A stretch of 64,000 nucleotides of DNA from an uncultured Gammaproteobacteria bacterium (GCA_947258655.1 CAMYJD010000020.1:39154-103153); one strand, 5' to 3'; shown: positions 27,627 through 37,905, counted from the first letter of the stretch. Made by a program: numbers and translations. Notes: generated by a model not told the origin, from the sequence alone.

Positions 27627-28103
27627 TCAAATCTTAATCTTACGCCGCAACTCTCTGGCCAGTGTTGCGCGTTCTTCGTCTGTCAGACTGGATCCAACCT
27701 CCACCTCTTTGCCCATCGAACTGATAGTCAGTCGACTGGGGTACCAGTACAGTTGACTCCTTGTCAGCCTTACCTGCGTCCAGTGACGCTGAAACTCGAC
27801 ACGATGATGCGCCCTGCTTCTACCTCTTTCTACCTTTACCGACTCATTATCGATACGTATCACTTCGCGTTCACTGTTCTTGTACGCACATAGATAAAGG
27901 CATACACCCAAAGCCAATATTTCCAGCCCGGCAAACGGCACAATTAACCACGCACCTTGTAACGCAAACATGGCAGCTACTGTCATGGTGACAAACGTAA
28001 CTGCAACAAAAAAAGTCAGGGTCCCTTGCCAACTCAGTGAGCGGTTCGGCTGGATTACATATTGATCTTCCAGCTGTTTTGTCGGGTTCTGTGCAGCAAT
28101 CAT
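27627..28103 (-). CDS. DUF2244-family membrane protein
   Basis: A 158-residue protein with two adjacent hydrophobic helices (TLTFFVAVTFVTMTVAAMFAL, WLIVPFAGLEILALGVCLYLCAY) and a cytoplasmic domain, QRHWTQVRLTRSQLYWYPSRLTISSMGKEVEVGSSLTDEERATLARELR. This is the DUF2244 pattern, often encoded directly upstream of ctaC. The biochemical function is unknown. It is probably the first gene of the caa3 operon. Confidence 0.87.
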   Translation of the reverse strand: MIAAQNPTKQLEDQYVIQPNRSLSWQGTLTFFVAVTFVTMTVAAMFALQGAWLIVPFAGLEILALGVCLYLCAYKNSEREVIRIDNESVKVERGRSRAHHRVEFQRHWTQVRLTRSQLYWYPSRLTISSMGKEVEVGSSLTDEERATLARELRRKIKI

Positions 28104-28444
28104 TATGTAATGCTCCTGCCCCCGGTCTGTAGTTTTCGCCAGACTATTTTCTTTGATTGCCGCTGATGCTAACCCATGCGACAGGATGCCGCAATTAAAT
28201 TTGGACTTTTATGCCATAACTAGGTTTTATGTTAGATTATTATTGTTTTATGAAATATTAATAATTTAGTCAGGTATAATTAAATTTAATTAATAGTAAA
28301 TACAATACCTTGCAATATTACTTATTCCCGATTAATTTACATAGGTATAAATTTTGTTCATGGTTCATTGGCTATGTTTCGATCAGTTTACACCCAGAAA
28401 ACCTAACGAAGTTATTCAATAGAGTTAAGTTTGAGTATTATGTA

Positions 28445-28469
28445 TATTAGATATTAGATATTAGATATT
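28445..28469. repeat. Heptamer tandem repeat
   Basis: TATTAGA is repeated three full times and then partly (TATTT), in perfect register, inside an AT-rich non-coding region. Confidence 0.8.
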
Positions 28470-29127
28470 TATTAACTACTTAATCACGCCGCTTCTCAGT
28501 ATGCCTAGACATCGCATCAATTCACCAATGAATACCTGGAAAATACACCTGTGCTGGAATCCTTGCAGAGCAATATACACTGCTAGTATCAAGCGGTCTT
28601 GATAGTGGCATTTATAAAATAGCTGCAAACAGAAGTGACGGTTGTGATATGAACTTCATGCCATGTTTTGCGTCCGCAATTAGCTAATAGCTTTGCATGC
28701 CATGTTCAACACCTACCTCACCTTTAATACAGTCAGCAGCGCAGACATAGTCTGCTACCAGCCTTGAAGTCATTTTGATGGTGTATTATTCCATAATTAT
28801 TATTGTCTTCCTGATAGACATGCCAGAGGCATTCTATCGCGACCATGAATAATCCATCAACAGATGACAAGAAACCGAAGAATATAGACTCAAAAACTCG
28901 CCTTGATATAGACAACATAACGCGCAGGCGTGGCACCACAAATAACACTGTTAACTTACGCATGCTTCGACACAATACTTATCAAACGTGATGCAGATAT
29001 TACTATCAGTTTCGCATTTATCAGGATGATATGTTAGGCATTCCACAATTCATGTCTTACTGTGAAGATAATTAATTGCCAAGCTTGAGCGGTTAGATTT
29101 AAAGCCGTTGCGAATCAAAACCGACAT

Positions 29128-29149
29128 TATATGACGCCCCTGTCATATA
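29128..29149. other. Small perfect hairpin
   Basis: TATATGAC (29128-29135) and GTCATATA (29142-29149) pair around the six-base loop GCCCCT. No gene ends here, so its role is unclear. Confidence 0.5.
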
Positions 29150-29541
29150 GATAGGGAGCCAAGATGGTGATTAAGAATAGATACTATCATTGGGCTACAT
29201 CCACAAAACCCGGCAATATGCGATTGCGATGGATGATGACTTCTCATAAACATATGAATGTGTGATAGATAGATGACTTTAAGCTGTTGCGATATACCGC
29301 CTGATACAGCTGAATCAGTGAATATATTCCTGGCAGAACCGCCAAGGATGTTTATTTATGCAACACATGCTTCTTATAATACAAAGCGCACAAGCTATTA
29401 CATTTCCACTGATTTTTCGCATCCATGATGCAGCAGTAATATAGTGCGCAAACACAGATATATTAATAGTAGACACTACCGAAATACCAGAATCCATGCT
29501 AGCATTATATTCAATATTAATGCCTCTATAAGTCTTCAACC

Positions 29542-30144
29542 ATGATTGTATCAACAAAACATAATTTTATATTTATCGGAATCAATAAAACTGGCACAAC
29601 CTCTGTTCAAACCGCACTTAAGCCATACCGTAATGAGTTTTACCACAAATATCTAAAAATCAAACATAAAATAATCAATAAAGGAACACCTGCATTAAAG
29701 CATGCCCCGGCAATAACATTAAAATCCATGATTGGTGAAAGACGCTGGAATAATTACTTAACTTTTACGTTCGTTAGAAATCCATGGGCAAGAACCTTGT
29801 CTCAGTATAACAAGCATAACCATGACGAAAACATTCCGTTACAAGAAGGCTTTACTGAATGGGTTTTAGCTGGCGGCAATTGGCTTGCCAAAGAAAATAC
29901 AATGAAGGAATTTATAACTGACAAAGATGGTAATGTTATTGTTGACTATATTGGAAAATTGGAAAATATAAATGAAGATATGGATATCATATGCAAAAAA
30001 ATAGGCATCGAGCCAGTCGAAATTCCGTGCCTTAATACATCCGACAGCACAGTCTCCTATCGAGATATCTATACTGATGAGACAAAAAAAATCGTTACTG
30101 AATGGGTGGCGGAAGATGCCGAAATGTTCGGCTATGAATTCTGA
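29542..30144 (+). CDS. Sulfotransferase-family protein (copy 1)
   Basis: A 200-residue cytosolic-looking sulfotransferase. The N-terminal PAPS phosphosulfate loop is INKTGTTSVQTAL, and the 3'-phosphate-binding motif is TFVRNPWARTLSQYNKH. The middle phrase DGNVIVDYIGKLENINEDMDIICKKIGI is shared with the protein at 42775 (AGEVIVDFVGKYENLQDDFNEVCQRVGI), so the two are paralogues. The acceptor, perhaps a surface glycan or lipid, cannot be told. It stands alone in AT-rich DNA, which suggests horizontal gain. Confidence 0.88.
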   Translation: MIVSTKHNFIFIGINKTGTTSVQTALKPYRNEFYHKYLKIKHKIINKGTPALKHAPAITLKSMIGERRWNNYLTFTFVRNPWARTLSQYNKHNHDENIPLQEGFTEWVLAGGNWLAKENTMKEFITDKDGNVIVDYIGKLENINEDMDIICKKIGIEPVEIPCLNTSDSTVSYRDIYTDETKKIVTEWVAEDAEMFGYEF

Positions 30145-30363
30145 TTTCCAACCTGCAATCATTAGATAAGACGGCTATTGCATAGATATGGATATCTGTT
30201 TGACACATCACGACAAATATTCATTCCTGACACTTGTGGTTTATTTACCCAAATAAAGTATTTCGATATTTCCCTTTGCCGCCATAAATGTATTCCATTC
30301 AGAAATACGTCTCGCTTTGATAATCAAACGCACTGACGCATATAACCCTGACAAATACGCAAC

Positions 30364-30984
30364 TCACAGGCTCAGACTGCTACTGACCGAACCAATATCA
30401 CGATGCTCCCCATAACCCAGCCTGCCCAGCATAGGTGCATCTATACGTTGCGCTATGGAAATAATATTTTCGTCGAAGCGCAGCATATCTGCTTCGATCT
30501 GATTTGCCACCCACCCATAACACGACAAGCCCGAATCAATTATAGCCTGGTATGTCAGTAATGCATGATTAATACAACCTAGGCGCATACCGACGACCAG
30601 CACGACCGGCAAATCCAGCAACACGGCCAGGTCGGCAACGGTCTGTGTATTGCTAAGCGGCACCATCCATCCACCAACGCCCTCAACAATAGTGCAATCG
30701 CATTGTGAGGATATCTTCCTATATTTATGTTGTATCAGCGCAAGATCGATTGCATTATCGGTCTTGTCAGCAAGCAAATGTGGCGCAACGGGCTCAGTAT
30801 AAGCATAAGGATTCACTGCGTCTTCATTTCGCAAGCCATCGGGCGTTTGTCGGCAACCCGAGGCAACCGGCTTCATGCCCTGCACTGTCAAACCTTGCTG
30901 TGCCAGTTTTGCTAGCAAGGCACAGCTAATCAGGGTCTTGCCGACACCGGTGTCGGTGCCTGTTATGAACAGATCTTTAAGCAT
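30364..30984 (-). CDS. bioD: Dethiobiotin synthetase BioD
   Basis: A 206-residue ATP-dependent enzyme closing the ureido ring of dethiobiotin. The N-terminal P-loop is ITGTDTGVGKTLISCALL, with GMKPVASGC and EGVGGWMVPL as further BioD signatures, then LVVGMRLGCINHALLT. It is last in the bio run and is separated from bioC by 119 bases of repeat-like purine-rich sequence, unlike the tight spacing elsewhere in the operon. Confidence 0.95.
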   Translation of the reverse strand: MLKDLFITGTDTGVGKTLISCALLAKLAQQGLTVQGMKPVASGCRQTPDGLRNEDAVNPYAYTEPVAPHLLADKTDNAIDLALIQHKYRKISSQCDCTIVEGVGGWMVPLSNTQTVADLAVLLDLPVVLVVGMRLGCINHALLTYQAIIDSGLSCYGWVANQIEADMLRFDENIISIAQRIDAPMLGRLGYGEHRDIGSVSSSLSL

Positions 30985-31005
30985 ATAAAGTCAGAGTAAA
31001 GGCAC

Positions 31006-31090
31006 AAGAGAAAAGATACAAGTAAAATCAAGATCCTCCTTACCCAGGGCAAACTTTTACATCCACACCCTTTTCTCTTTTATCTTTCCA
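31006..31090. repeat. Purine-rich inverted repeat between bioC and bioD
   Basis: AAGAGAAAAG (31006-31015) is exactly inverted as CTTTTCTCTT (31070-31079), with flanking AAAGATACAAG-like and TTTTATCTTTCC-like sequence. It resembles the longer copy at 12495-12600. Confidence 0.65.
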
Positions 31091-31103
31091 CTTTCCCCTG
31101 CTT

Positions 31104-31967
31104 TTAAATAACCGGTATCTCGCGTGTAGGATCTGTACCTTGCTTGAAACCACTGCCTTTCCAGGCATGTCCGTATACAACCTCGTAAGTCGCCGGCAGG
31201 ACTCCATCCTGGCGCAGGGATTCATAGGCCTGCACCATGCCCCGGTATGCGCGCTTACCGGTCAGTCCACGTGTACGCTGCTGGAGGGAATTGCTTGCAC
31301 CGATCGCCTTCAGGTCACGCGTCAGGCCGGCGACATCCGCATAGGTCAGGGTAAAATGTTCTACATCCATCACCGGCTCGGCCATACCGCTTGCGAGCAA
31401 AGAATCACCGATATCATGCATGTCCACAAACGGACTGACGTGGCCCTGCACGTCAACACTGGCCCAGCTTTTGCGTAACTCTATCAATGTATCGGGCCCA
31501 AAAGTTGTAAACATCAACAGGCCACCCGGCTTAAGTACACGGCGGAACTCTGCAAAGGTCTGGCGCAAATCATTACACCATTGAATCGTCAGGTTCGACA
31601 TCAGCAAGTCCACACTGTCATCGGCAAGAGGGATTTGCTCGGCATCGCCACACAACGGCAAGGCCCGACTAAAAGGCCTGCGATACCACGGCGTTTTTTT
31701 CATGCCCTGCCGTAGCATGTTAACGGACAGATCAATGCTAATCACCGTGGCCTTTCTGTACTTCGATAAAAGTCCCTGGGAAATATAACCTGTACCGCTA
31801 CCGACATCGGCAATGGTGCTCGGTTCAATGAGCACATAGTCGAGCCTTTCCAGCAAACGCCCGGCCACTTCATGCTGCAATACCGCAGCCTTGTCATAAT
31901 ATGTAGCGGCACGCTCAAAATTATCGCGTACACGTTGTTTGTCGAACAGAGGCCCAGAGTCATTCAC
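31104..31967 (-). CDS. bioC: Malonyl-ACP O-methyltransferase BioC
   Basis: A 287-residue SAM-dependent methyltransferase that starts pimeloyl-chain synthesis by methylating malonyl-ACP. The N-terminus (VRDNFERAATYYDKAAVLQHEVAGRLLERL) and the SAM motif ADVGSGTGYIS are BioC-typical, as is MSNLTIQWCNDLRQTFAEFRRVLKPGGLLMFTTFG. I place the start at a GTG at 31967, with AAGAGGG eight bases before it, overlapping bioH by eight bases. Another GTG at 31988 would add seven residues but lacks a ribosome-binding site. Confidence 0.93.
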   Translation of the reverse strand: MNDSGPLFDKQRVRDNFERAATYYDKAAVLQHEVAGRLLERLDYVLIEPSTIADVGSGTGYISQGLLSKYRKATVISIDLSVNMLRQGMKKTPWYRRPFSRALPLCGDAEQIPLADDSVDLLMSNLTIQWCNDLRQTFAEFRRVLKPGGLLMFTTFGPDTLIELRKSWASVDVQGHVSPFVDMHDIGDSLLASGMAEPVMDVEHFTLTYADVAGLTRDLKAIGASNSLQQRTRGLTGKRAYRGMVQAYESLRQDGVLPATYEVVYGHAWKGSGFKQGTDPTREIPVI

Positions 31968-32775
31968 AAGCGATACCCTCTTGTTCACTAAAATAATCTG
32001 TCAACGCTGTTGCGACAGGTTCGGGATGGGATAAAAATGGCGCATGCCCGGCACCGGCAATGGTCACTACTTGCGGCCTGCATGGCAAGTCATTGTAGTA
32101 GTCGGCCACTGTGGCCGGCACCAACTGGTCGCGCTCTCCGAGCAGGATCATGCAGGGGCGGCAGAGTCGCTCCATGGCTTCGCGAAGATCGGAATGTAAC
32201 AGAATATCGAGCCCTTGACGCAGGGCGATCGCATCAGGGTTCCCGGCTTCAAACAATTGTTCGCGAAGCTGCTTCAACATTGCACCCGGAGCTTGGCTAT
32301 GCAGGGTTTGCAGGGCGATAAATCGCTTCAGGGTTTTTCGAAGGTCCTGCTCCAGGTCACGGGCAAACTGCAATAACAAACCTGCATCCACTCCGTGCAA
32401 CCAGTCTGTGTCTCGTACAAAGCGGGGATTGGCTGCGATCAGTGCCATGGACTTGATCCGCTCCGGCGCAAGTGCAGCCAGGTTCATAAGTACACTCCCT
32501 CCCAGTGACCATCCCAGCCAGTGACACGCATCCGGAACCTGTGCCAGGATTTGCTCTCCAAGTGCATTCAGCTCTAACGGGCATTCCATCGAACTGTAAC
32601 CATGTCCAGGCAAATCAATACAAACGACCTTGAAGTGCGCAGCCAGCGAAGCCGCCAGCTCATGCCAGATACCGGAATGCATGCCCCACCCATGCAGCAT
32701 GACGAGCGTTTCGCCATCCCCCTGAACGTACATCTTCAGTGACATAGAGCCCGCTGTTCCTAACGATGCACTCAC
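31960..32775 (-). CDS. bioH: Pimeloyl-ACP methyl ester esterase BioH
   Basis: A 271-residue alpha/beta hydrolase that removes the methyl group added by BioC. It has [16 protein letters not shown] for the oxyanion hole, the nucleophile elbow GWSLGGSV, the acid in LGERDQLVP, and the catalytic His in [11 protein letters not shown]. Placement between bioF and bioC, with a four-base overlap to bioF, confirms BioH among the many similar hydrolases. Confidence 0.93.
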   Translation of the reverse strand: MSASLGTAGSMSLKMYVQGDGETLVMLHGWGMHSGIWHELAASLAAHFKVVCIDLPGHGYSSMECPLELNALGEQILAQVPDACHWLGWSLGGSVLMNLAALAPERIKSMALIAANPRFVRDTDWLHGVDAGLLLQFARDLEQDLRKTLKRFIALQTLHSQAPGAMLKQLREQLFEAGNPDAIALRQGLDILLHSDLREAMERLCRPCMILLGERDQLVPATVADYYNDLPCRPQVVTIAGAGHAPFLSHPEPVATALTDYFSEQEGIACE

Positions 32776-33917
32776 AGCACCTTCTCCAGTACGGACAGCA
32801 AATGGTCGATCTGGTTGGGCTCATGATCGGTACTGAAACTGATTCTGAGCCGGGCGCTGCCCTCGGGCACAGTCGGTGGACGAATGGCCGGGACATAAAT
32901 ACCCTCACGCCACAAGGCATCACTACAAGCCAGGGCCTGCTGACTGTCACCGATCTGCAGTGGTTGTATCGGTGTCATGGAAGGCATCAGGTTCAGGCCG
33001 AGGGATGCCGCACCTTGCCTGAATTGATCTATCAGGCTGCTCAGCTTGTCTCGTCGCCAAGATTCCTGCTGCACCAGCTTCAGACTGACGCATGTCGCTG
33101 CGGCCACGGCAGGCGGTGGTGCGGTGGTAAAGATATAACTGCGCGCCTGATTGATCAGGGTTTCGATCAACTCAACGCTGCCTGCAACAAAGGCACCGAA
33201 GCTACCGAAGGCCTTGCCGAGCGTACCCATCAGGATCGGTACGTCATCCGCGTCCAGATTAAAATGTTCGAGCGAACCACGCCCATGCTCTCCCAGCACA
33301 CCCAGGCCATGCGCATCATCGACGAGTAACCAGGCCGCTTTTTGCTTGCAGATCTGCGCCAGTTGCGGCAGTGGTGCCAGGTCGCCATCCATACTGAATA
33401 CTCCATCGGTTGCCACCATGATCTCTCCGGCACGCTCTGCTATTTGAGTCGCCGCTTCATCGGCATCGGCATGGGCGTAACGCCTGAGGCGCGCGCCACT
33501 GAGCAGACCGGCATCAATCAATGATGCATGGTTCAGGCGGTCCTCAAGTACGAGGTCTCCGCGTTGCATCAATGCCGACATGACACCGAGATTGGCCATG
33601 TACCCGGTTGAAAACAACAATGCCCGCGGTCGCTGCACGAAGTCCGCCAACGCTTCCTCGAGTTCATGATGCGCCTTGCTATGACCATTGATCAAATGGG
33701 CTGCACCACTACCTGCGCCATAGTTCTCGGCCCCCTGCTGCATGGCCTTGATTACTTGCGGATGATGGGAAAGGCCGAGATAATCGTTACTGCAAAAAGC
33801 CAGACATGGTTTGCCATCGAGCACTACATGCGCGCCCTGCATGCCTTCCTGTACTTTCCTGGTACGATACAGACCGTCAAGCCTGCGCTGTTGTAATTGC
33901 CTGGCAAGATCTCGCAT
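32772..33917 (-). CDS. bioF: 8-amino-7-oxononanoate synthase BioF
   Basis: A 381-residue PLP enzyme condensing pimeloyl-ACP with alanine. Family phrases are [54 protein letters not shown] and [17 protein letters not shown], with the PLP-binding Lys in GTLGKAFG. It is in normal order 17 bases after bioB and overlaps bioH by four bases. Confidence 0.96.
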   Translation of the reverse strand: MRDLARQLQQRRLDGLYRTRKVQEGMQGAHVVLDGKPCLAFCSNDYLGLSHHPQVIKAMQQGAENYGAGSGAAHLINGHSKAHHELEEALADFVQRPRALLFSTGYMANLGVMSALMQRGDLVLEDRLNHASLIDAGLLSGARLRRYAHADADEAATQIAERAGEIMVATDGVFSMDGDLAPLPQLAQICKQKAAWLLVDDAHGLGVLGEHGRGSLEHFNLDADDVPILMGTLGKAFGSFGAFVAGSVELIETLINQARSYIFTTAPPPAVAAATCVSLKLVQQESWRRDKLSSLIDQFRQGAASLGLNLMPSMTPIQPLQIGDSQQALACSDALWREGIYVPAIRPPTVPEGSARLRISFSTDHEPNQIDHLLSVLEKVL

Positions 33918-33934
33918 TGTATCTGACGCTGAAT

Positions 33935-34882
33935 TTATTGCAGGGTATGTATGCCCAGACGCTCAAACAGGCGGCGGTCATGATCGGCTTCGGGATTATC
34001 GGTGGTCAACAGGCGCTCGCCATAAAAGATGGAATTGGCGCCGGCGAGAAAACACAGGGCCTGTAATTCATCATTCATTTCCGTGCGCCCGGCAGACAGG
34101 CGTACCATCGACTGCGGCATCAGAATCCGCGCAGTGGCTATCGTGCGCACGAACTCGAGTGGATCTAGGTCTTCAACATTATACAGCGGCGTCCCTTCCA
34201 CCTTGACCAGCATATTGACCGGCACGCTTTCAGGGTGTTTTTCCAGGTTCGCAAGCTGCTGCAGCAGTGAAGCACGATCCGCACGTGACTCGCCCATGCC
34301 GACAATACCACCACTACAGACATTCATGCCCGCCTGTCGCACCCGTTCCAGCGTATCCAGACGGTCCTGGTAGGTGCGCGTACTGATCACCTCGCCATAA
34401 TATTCCGGCGAGGTGTCGAGATTGTGGTTATAGTAGTCCAGTCCGACCCGCTGCAGACGCTGCACCTGATCATCATCGAGCATACCCAGTGTCATACAGG
34501 TTTCCATTCCCAGCTTGCGTACCTCCCTGACCATATCCAGTACCTGCACAAAATCCTTTTCTTTCGGGCTGCGCCACGCAGCACCCATACAAAAACGGCT
34601 GGCACCCTTATCGCGGGCAGCACGGGCCTGCTCCACGACCTCATCGATCGGCAACAGGCGTTCACGCTCCAGACCGGTCTTGTTGCGCGCACTTTGTGAG
34701 CAGTAACCACAGTCCTCCGAACAGCCCCCGGTCTTTATGCTCAGCAAGGTACTGACCTGCACTGCATTGGCATCGAAGTGCTGCCGGTGCACAGCCTGCG
34801 CCTTGAACAGTAGATCGTTAAAAGGTAAATCCATCAAGGCCATGATTTCTGCATGACCCCAGTCATGTCTCAGATCAGTCAT
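33935..34882 (-). CDS. bioB: Biotin synthase BioB
   Basis: A 315-residue radical SAM enzyme inserting sulfur into dethiobiotin. The radical cluster motif is [11 protein letters not shown] (CxxxCxxC). [33 protein letters not shown] and SAGRTEMND are characteristic. The start overlaps the upstream membrane-protein gene by eight bases, so the operon probably begins with that gene. Confidence 0.97.
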   Translation of the reverse strand: MTDLRHDWGHAEIMALMDLPFNDLLFKAQAVHRQHFDANAVQVSTLLSIKTGGCSEDCGYCSQSARNKTGLERERLLPIDEVVEQARAARDKGASRFCMGAAWRSPKEKDFVQVLDMVREVRKLGMETCMTLGMLDDDQVQRLQRVGLDYYNHNLDTSPEYYGEVISTRTYQDRLDTLERVRQAGMNVCSGGIVGMGESRADRASLLQQLANLEKHPESVPVNMLVKVEGTPLYNVEDLDPLEFVRTIATARILMPQSMVRLSAGRTEMNDELQALCFLAGANSIFYGERLLTTDNPEADHDRRLFERLGIHTLQ

Positions 34883-35291
34883 GCTCAGTCGCCGTCAATT
34901 CAACTTCCACATCACACCAGTCATCCCTGCGGATCCGTACCAGGTCACGTATGGATAGCGGCACAATGATCAGGACAGCAAGTGCCCAGATCGCCAGATA
35001 ATAATTCAGACCGTTTTTCGGGATAAAAATCGCCGCGGCGACGATCACACCGGTGACGCCATAGATACGGTAGGCGGCCTGCTGGGTGTAGTAACCGACC
35101 CGCTCATTCGGGTGATGACGGTTCAATGCATAAATAACCATCGAGGCCGCCAGCCATAACAAACCAACCGGGGGCAATAAAACAGTAATAATATTGCCAT
35201 AATTGAACAGCGAGGCCGCGAATCGGCAGGATCTCGCCGTCAGGACCTGGGTATTGGGCGTAATGGATTGCTTTTCAGCAGTGTCTGTCAT
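34875..35291 (-). CDS. Uncharacterised membrane protein heading the bio run
   Basis: A 138-residue protein with about three to four hydrophobic helices ([52 protein letters not shown]) and a charged C-terminus ending in [24 protein letters not shown]. The layout resembles small DUF4870-like proteins, though I would not assign that firmly. The eight-base overlap with bioB implies joint expression. Whether it relates to biotin, for example transport, is not known. Confidence 0.72.
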   Translation of the reverse strand: MTDTAEKQSITPNTQVLTARSCRFAASLFNYGNIITVLLPPVGLLWLAASMVIYALNRHHPNERVGYYTQQAAYRIYGVTGVIVAAAIFIPKNGLNYYLAIWALAVLIIVPLSIRDLVRIRRDDWCDVEVELTATEHD

Positions 35292-35377
35292 GATCTTTCC
35301 GCAACAGCTAATATAATAGGTATGGATGCGGGCATATTAGCGCCCACTATAAATATGTCAACCTGAAAGGATGCAAT

Positions 35378-36085
35378 ATGGTTTACAACTGGCTAAATAA
35401 TATACAAAACTGGCTACTGCCAACGACCTGTACACTGTGCGGCCAACATGGGCAAGAAAGCCTGGCACTGTGCAAAGAGTGCCATAACGATTTAATATTT
35501 ATAGAAAATTCATGCTCACAATGCTCGCTACCGCTGCCCGCTACAGCTAGCGGAAACCGCTGTGGTCAATGCCAGCAGCATCCACCGGCTTTTGACAACG
35601 CGATCTGCCTGTTTGCCTACAGGCCACCCGTCAGCCAGCTCATCCAGGGCCTGAAATTCCATGACAAGCTCGGGCATGCCCGCCTCCTCGGCACCCTGCT
35701 GGCGATGAGCTTGAGCGAGCGTGTGCAGGCATGGCCGGACTGCATCCTGCCCGTACCACTATCAGACAAACGCATGCGCCAACGCGGCTTTAATCAATCG
35801 CTGGAACTGGCTCGACCAATCGGTCGCCGCCTGAATATACCGATCGCTCCTGGACTGGTACGGCGCGTACGCCACACCGAACCTCAAATAGAGCTAAAGT
35901 ATCAGCAAAGGCGCAGTAATATTCGTGATGCCTTCCAGCTGTCCGGAGCCAGTGTCCCTACCCATGTCGCCATCATCGATGATGTCGTTACCACGGGCTC
36001 CACCTGCAATGAAATGGCCACTGTCCTGAAAACGGCAGGGGTTGAACGCGTTGACGTCTGGAGTATCGCGCGTGCATTTCAGTAA
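35378..36085 (+). CDS. comF: ComF-family phosphoribosyltransferase-like protein
   Basis: A 235-residue protein with an N-terminal zinc-ribbon-like Cys set (CTLCGQ, CKECH, CSQC, CGQC) and a C-terminal phosphoribosyltransferase domain with PRPP loop VAIIDDVVTTGSTCNEMA. LIQGLKFHDKLG and PVPLSDKRMRQRGFNQSLELARPI are ComF/GntX signatures. The family is linked to DNA uptake and use. It is divergent from the bio genes, a common arrangement in gammaproteobacteria. AAAGGATG precedes the start. Confidence 0.94.
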   Translation: MVYNWLNNIQNWLLPTTCTLCGQHGQESLALCKECHNDLIFIENSCSQCSLPLPATASGNRCGQCQQHPPAFDNAICLFAYRPPVSQLIQGLKFHDKLGHARLLGTLLAMSLSERVQAWPDCILPVPLSDKRMRQRGFNQSLELARPIGRRLNIPIAPGLVRRVRHTEPQIELKYQQRRSNIRDAFQLSGASVPTHVAIIDDVVTTGSTCNEMATVLKTAGVERVDVWSIARAFQ

Positions 36086-36093
36086 AAGAAAAC

Positions 36094-36636
36094 ATGTCCA
36101 ATGAAAAAAAACAGACCGTAGAACTCGCCCAGGCCAATGGCAAGGTGGCTGCGTTGTATGAGCAAATGCAACAACAAATCGGCTTTATACCAAACGCATT
36201 CCAGCTATATAGCATTAATCCAGCCATGCTTGAGGAAAACTGGAAATATATTGGCCACTACATCCAGCATCCCAGTCTGCCCGCCAAACTGATGAGCATA
36301 ATACGTCTACTGGTTTCTGTTGATCCGCAGTGTGAATACTGCATAAACATCAACAGCCATCTTCTTAATAACGACCTGGGCATGAGTACTGAACAGATCG
36401 CGGGAATGATAGAAGATCCTGCCGAGGCACCCTTGGATGATAAGGAAAAAGCCTTATTGCTGTATGTTATTAGGACCACAGCCGACTCCAATGCATCCTC
36501 TCAAGCAGATATCGATATGCTGCGACAAAAGGGCTACACTGATCTGGAAATTTTTGACGCCCTGCACCATGGCGCACGTCAGGTCACCGCGGACATCATG
36601 TTGAATGCATTCAAGGTTGAAAATGATTTTCAATAA
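36094..36636 (+). CDS. AhpD-like / carboxymuconolactone decarboxylase-family protein
   Basis: A 180-residue helical protein of the AhpD-like superfamily. The redox motif CEYCININSHLL (CxxC followed by His) matches the AhpD-type active site. The downstream phrase TDLEIFDALHHGARQVTADIMLNAFKV fits the second half of the fold. It may act as a peroxidase-type or other thiol enzyme. It begins eight bases after comF and is probably co-transcribed. Substrate unknown. Confidence 0.85.
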   Translation: MSNEKKQTVELAQANGKVAALYEQMQQQIGFIPNAFQLYSINPAMLEENWKYIGHYIQHPSLPAKLMSIIRLLVSVDPQCEYCININSHLLNNDLGMSTEQIAGMIEDPAEAPLDDKEKALLLYVIRTTADSNASSQADIDMLRQKGYTDLEIFDALHHGARQVTADIMLNAFKVENDFQ

Positions 36637-36721
36637 TACATTGCGGGAAGTGACTTTGATACGTGATTGTCGTCCTTCTCCTGATCAGCCGGACTCGCGA
36701 CCAGAGTACGGCAGTATACCT

Positions 36722-37621
36722 TCATGCATTGCGTAATAGGCTCTCGGCCTTTGTGCGCCATTCCTCGACATAGCCTCTGTTTCTGTCATGGTCAGAGAAA
36801 TACTCGGCGAGTGCGTCTATCCCAGGCATATACATTTCAGCAAGATATTTACCAACATGATCTGGCATAGGAATCTTTAATCCAACATTGGCGGCCTTCT
36901 CGGCTTTTGGAAATTCTTGTTTTGAACTGCTGATTTCCAAAAACCGGCATACGTCATCAAGAAATTCTGCCGGCCGCCCTATAATGTCTTCAAGAAAACC
37001 TATGAGCATTTGTTCGGCAGGAAAATACTTTTGCCAGTTATTTATCGTTCTCATATAATCACCACGATTAATAACCCATGGCTCATTGAAGTATTTGACA
37101 TAGTCGTCTTCACTTAAATTTTCAACTTTCCCTCTTGCACTCTCAAGCCCTGATCTACCATGGACGACGTTCATTTTGGCAGCAGAGTAGGCACGATCTA
37201 TTGGATTTCGCAAGATTAGGATTACTTTTAAATTAGGCATTAACGAGGCAATATGCTCAACTTCGTCTGCGTCAATCGTTGAATACGCCGGCGTAATATC
37301 ACCTATGAGTTGGTCTGCATTATTTTTTGTGAAAAGCGAGTGATACCATTCATCACTTCTATTACCGAGATAATAACGAAGATCCCAAATAAATTTTCTG
37401 AATGATAAACACTTCATGTCGAAAAATATCTGTTTAAAAAATTTTTTTCGAAAGCGCTTATCCCTGAGCCTCTCACCTAGCGGTGCATTTCTAATGGAGT
37501 CCTTATCGAAGTAATGAACCTCTTTAATGGGCATTACTATCTGAGGGTGCTTTTTCAGATTAGCAAAAAGCCAACTAGTTCCAGCTTTTTGAGCTCCAAT
37601 ACACATAAAGTCCGGGAACAT
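36722..37621 (-). CDS. Sulfotransferase-family protein (copy 2, long form)
   Basis: A 299-residue sulfotransferase of the sulfotransfer_1/3 type. The PAPS loop is CIGAQKAGTSWLFANLKKHP, then KEVHYFDKD, and the 3'-phosphate motif is LILRNPIDRAYSAAKMNVVHG. It is longer than the two other sulfotransferases here and differs from them in sequence, so it is a separate lineage. Acceptor unknown; a cell-surface polysaccharide is possible. It stands alone between the comF pair and glgX. Confidence 0.9.
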   Translation of the reverse strand: MFPDFMCIGAQKAGTSWLFANLKKHPQIVMPIKEVHYFDKDSIRNAPLGERLRDKRFRKKFFKQIFFDMKCLSFRKFIWDLRYYLGNRSDEWYHSLFTKNNADQLIGDITPAYSTIDADEVEHIASLMPNLKVILILRNPIDRAYSAAKMNVVHGRSGLESARGKVENLSEDDYVKYFNEPWVINRGDYMRTINNWQKYFPAEQMLIGFLEDIIGRPAEFLDDVCRFLEISSSKQEFPKAEKAANVGLKIPMPDHVGKYLAEMYMPGIDALAEYFSDHDRNRGYVEEWRTKAESLLRNA

Positions 37622-37905
37622 TTCCTCTCCTTAAAGCATCAATCATATATAAAGGGAGAATATATGAGATTATCGGCAAAATCTACTGTTATTAATGGTT
37701 ACCTGACATGCAACAAGGCTTCAACATCAGGTTTCTTTCGAAAAATTATTATGCAACAGAAATAATCATGCATCTATCAGATTATTCTTTTGCATAGGCC
37801 AAAAAAGTTAAAATGTTGTGGGAAATATGGAGATTCATCTACATATAGATACTTAATATAACGTACCTGCCATAATATAAAATCTTTCGCCCATAACAGA
37901 AAATA
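37622..37905. other. AT-rich gap between sulfotransferase and glgX
   Basis: 284 bases. No ORF with a ribosome-binding site, no clear terminator and no repeats were seen. Confidence 0.5.

Larger units (their letters stand above)
28104..29541. other. 1.4-kb AT-rich region without supported genes
   Basis: The longest non-coding stretch of the window, between the caa3 operon and a sulfotransferase gene. Short frames exist on both strands (28733-28975, 28845-28991, 29315-29557) but none has a ribosome-binding site or recognisable product. It contains a 7-base tandem repeat at 28445-28469, a hairpin at 29128-29149 and two similar phrases (TAAAGCCGTTGCGA near 29099, TTAAGCTGTTGCGA near 29279). It may be decayed DNA. 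Confidence 0.6.

Noticed and set aside
28845..28991. 48-codon plus-strand frame, hydrophilic
   Set aside because: No ribosome-binding site and no recognisable product; overlaps another equally unsupported frame on the minus strand.
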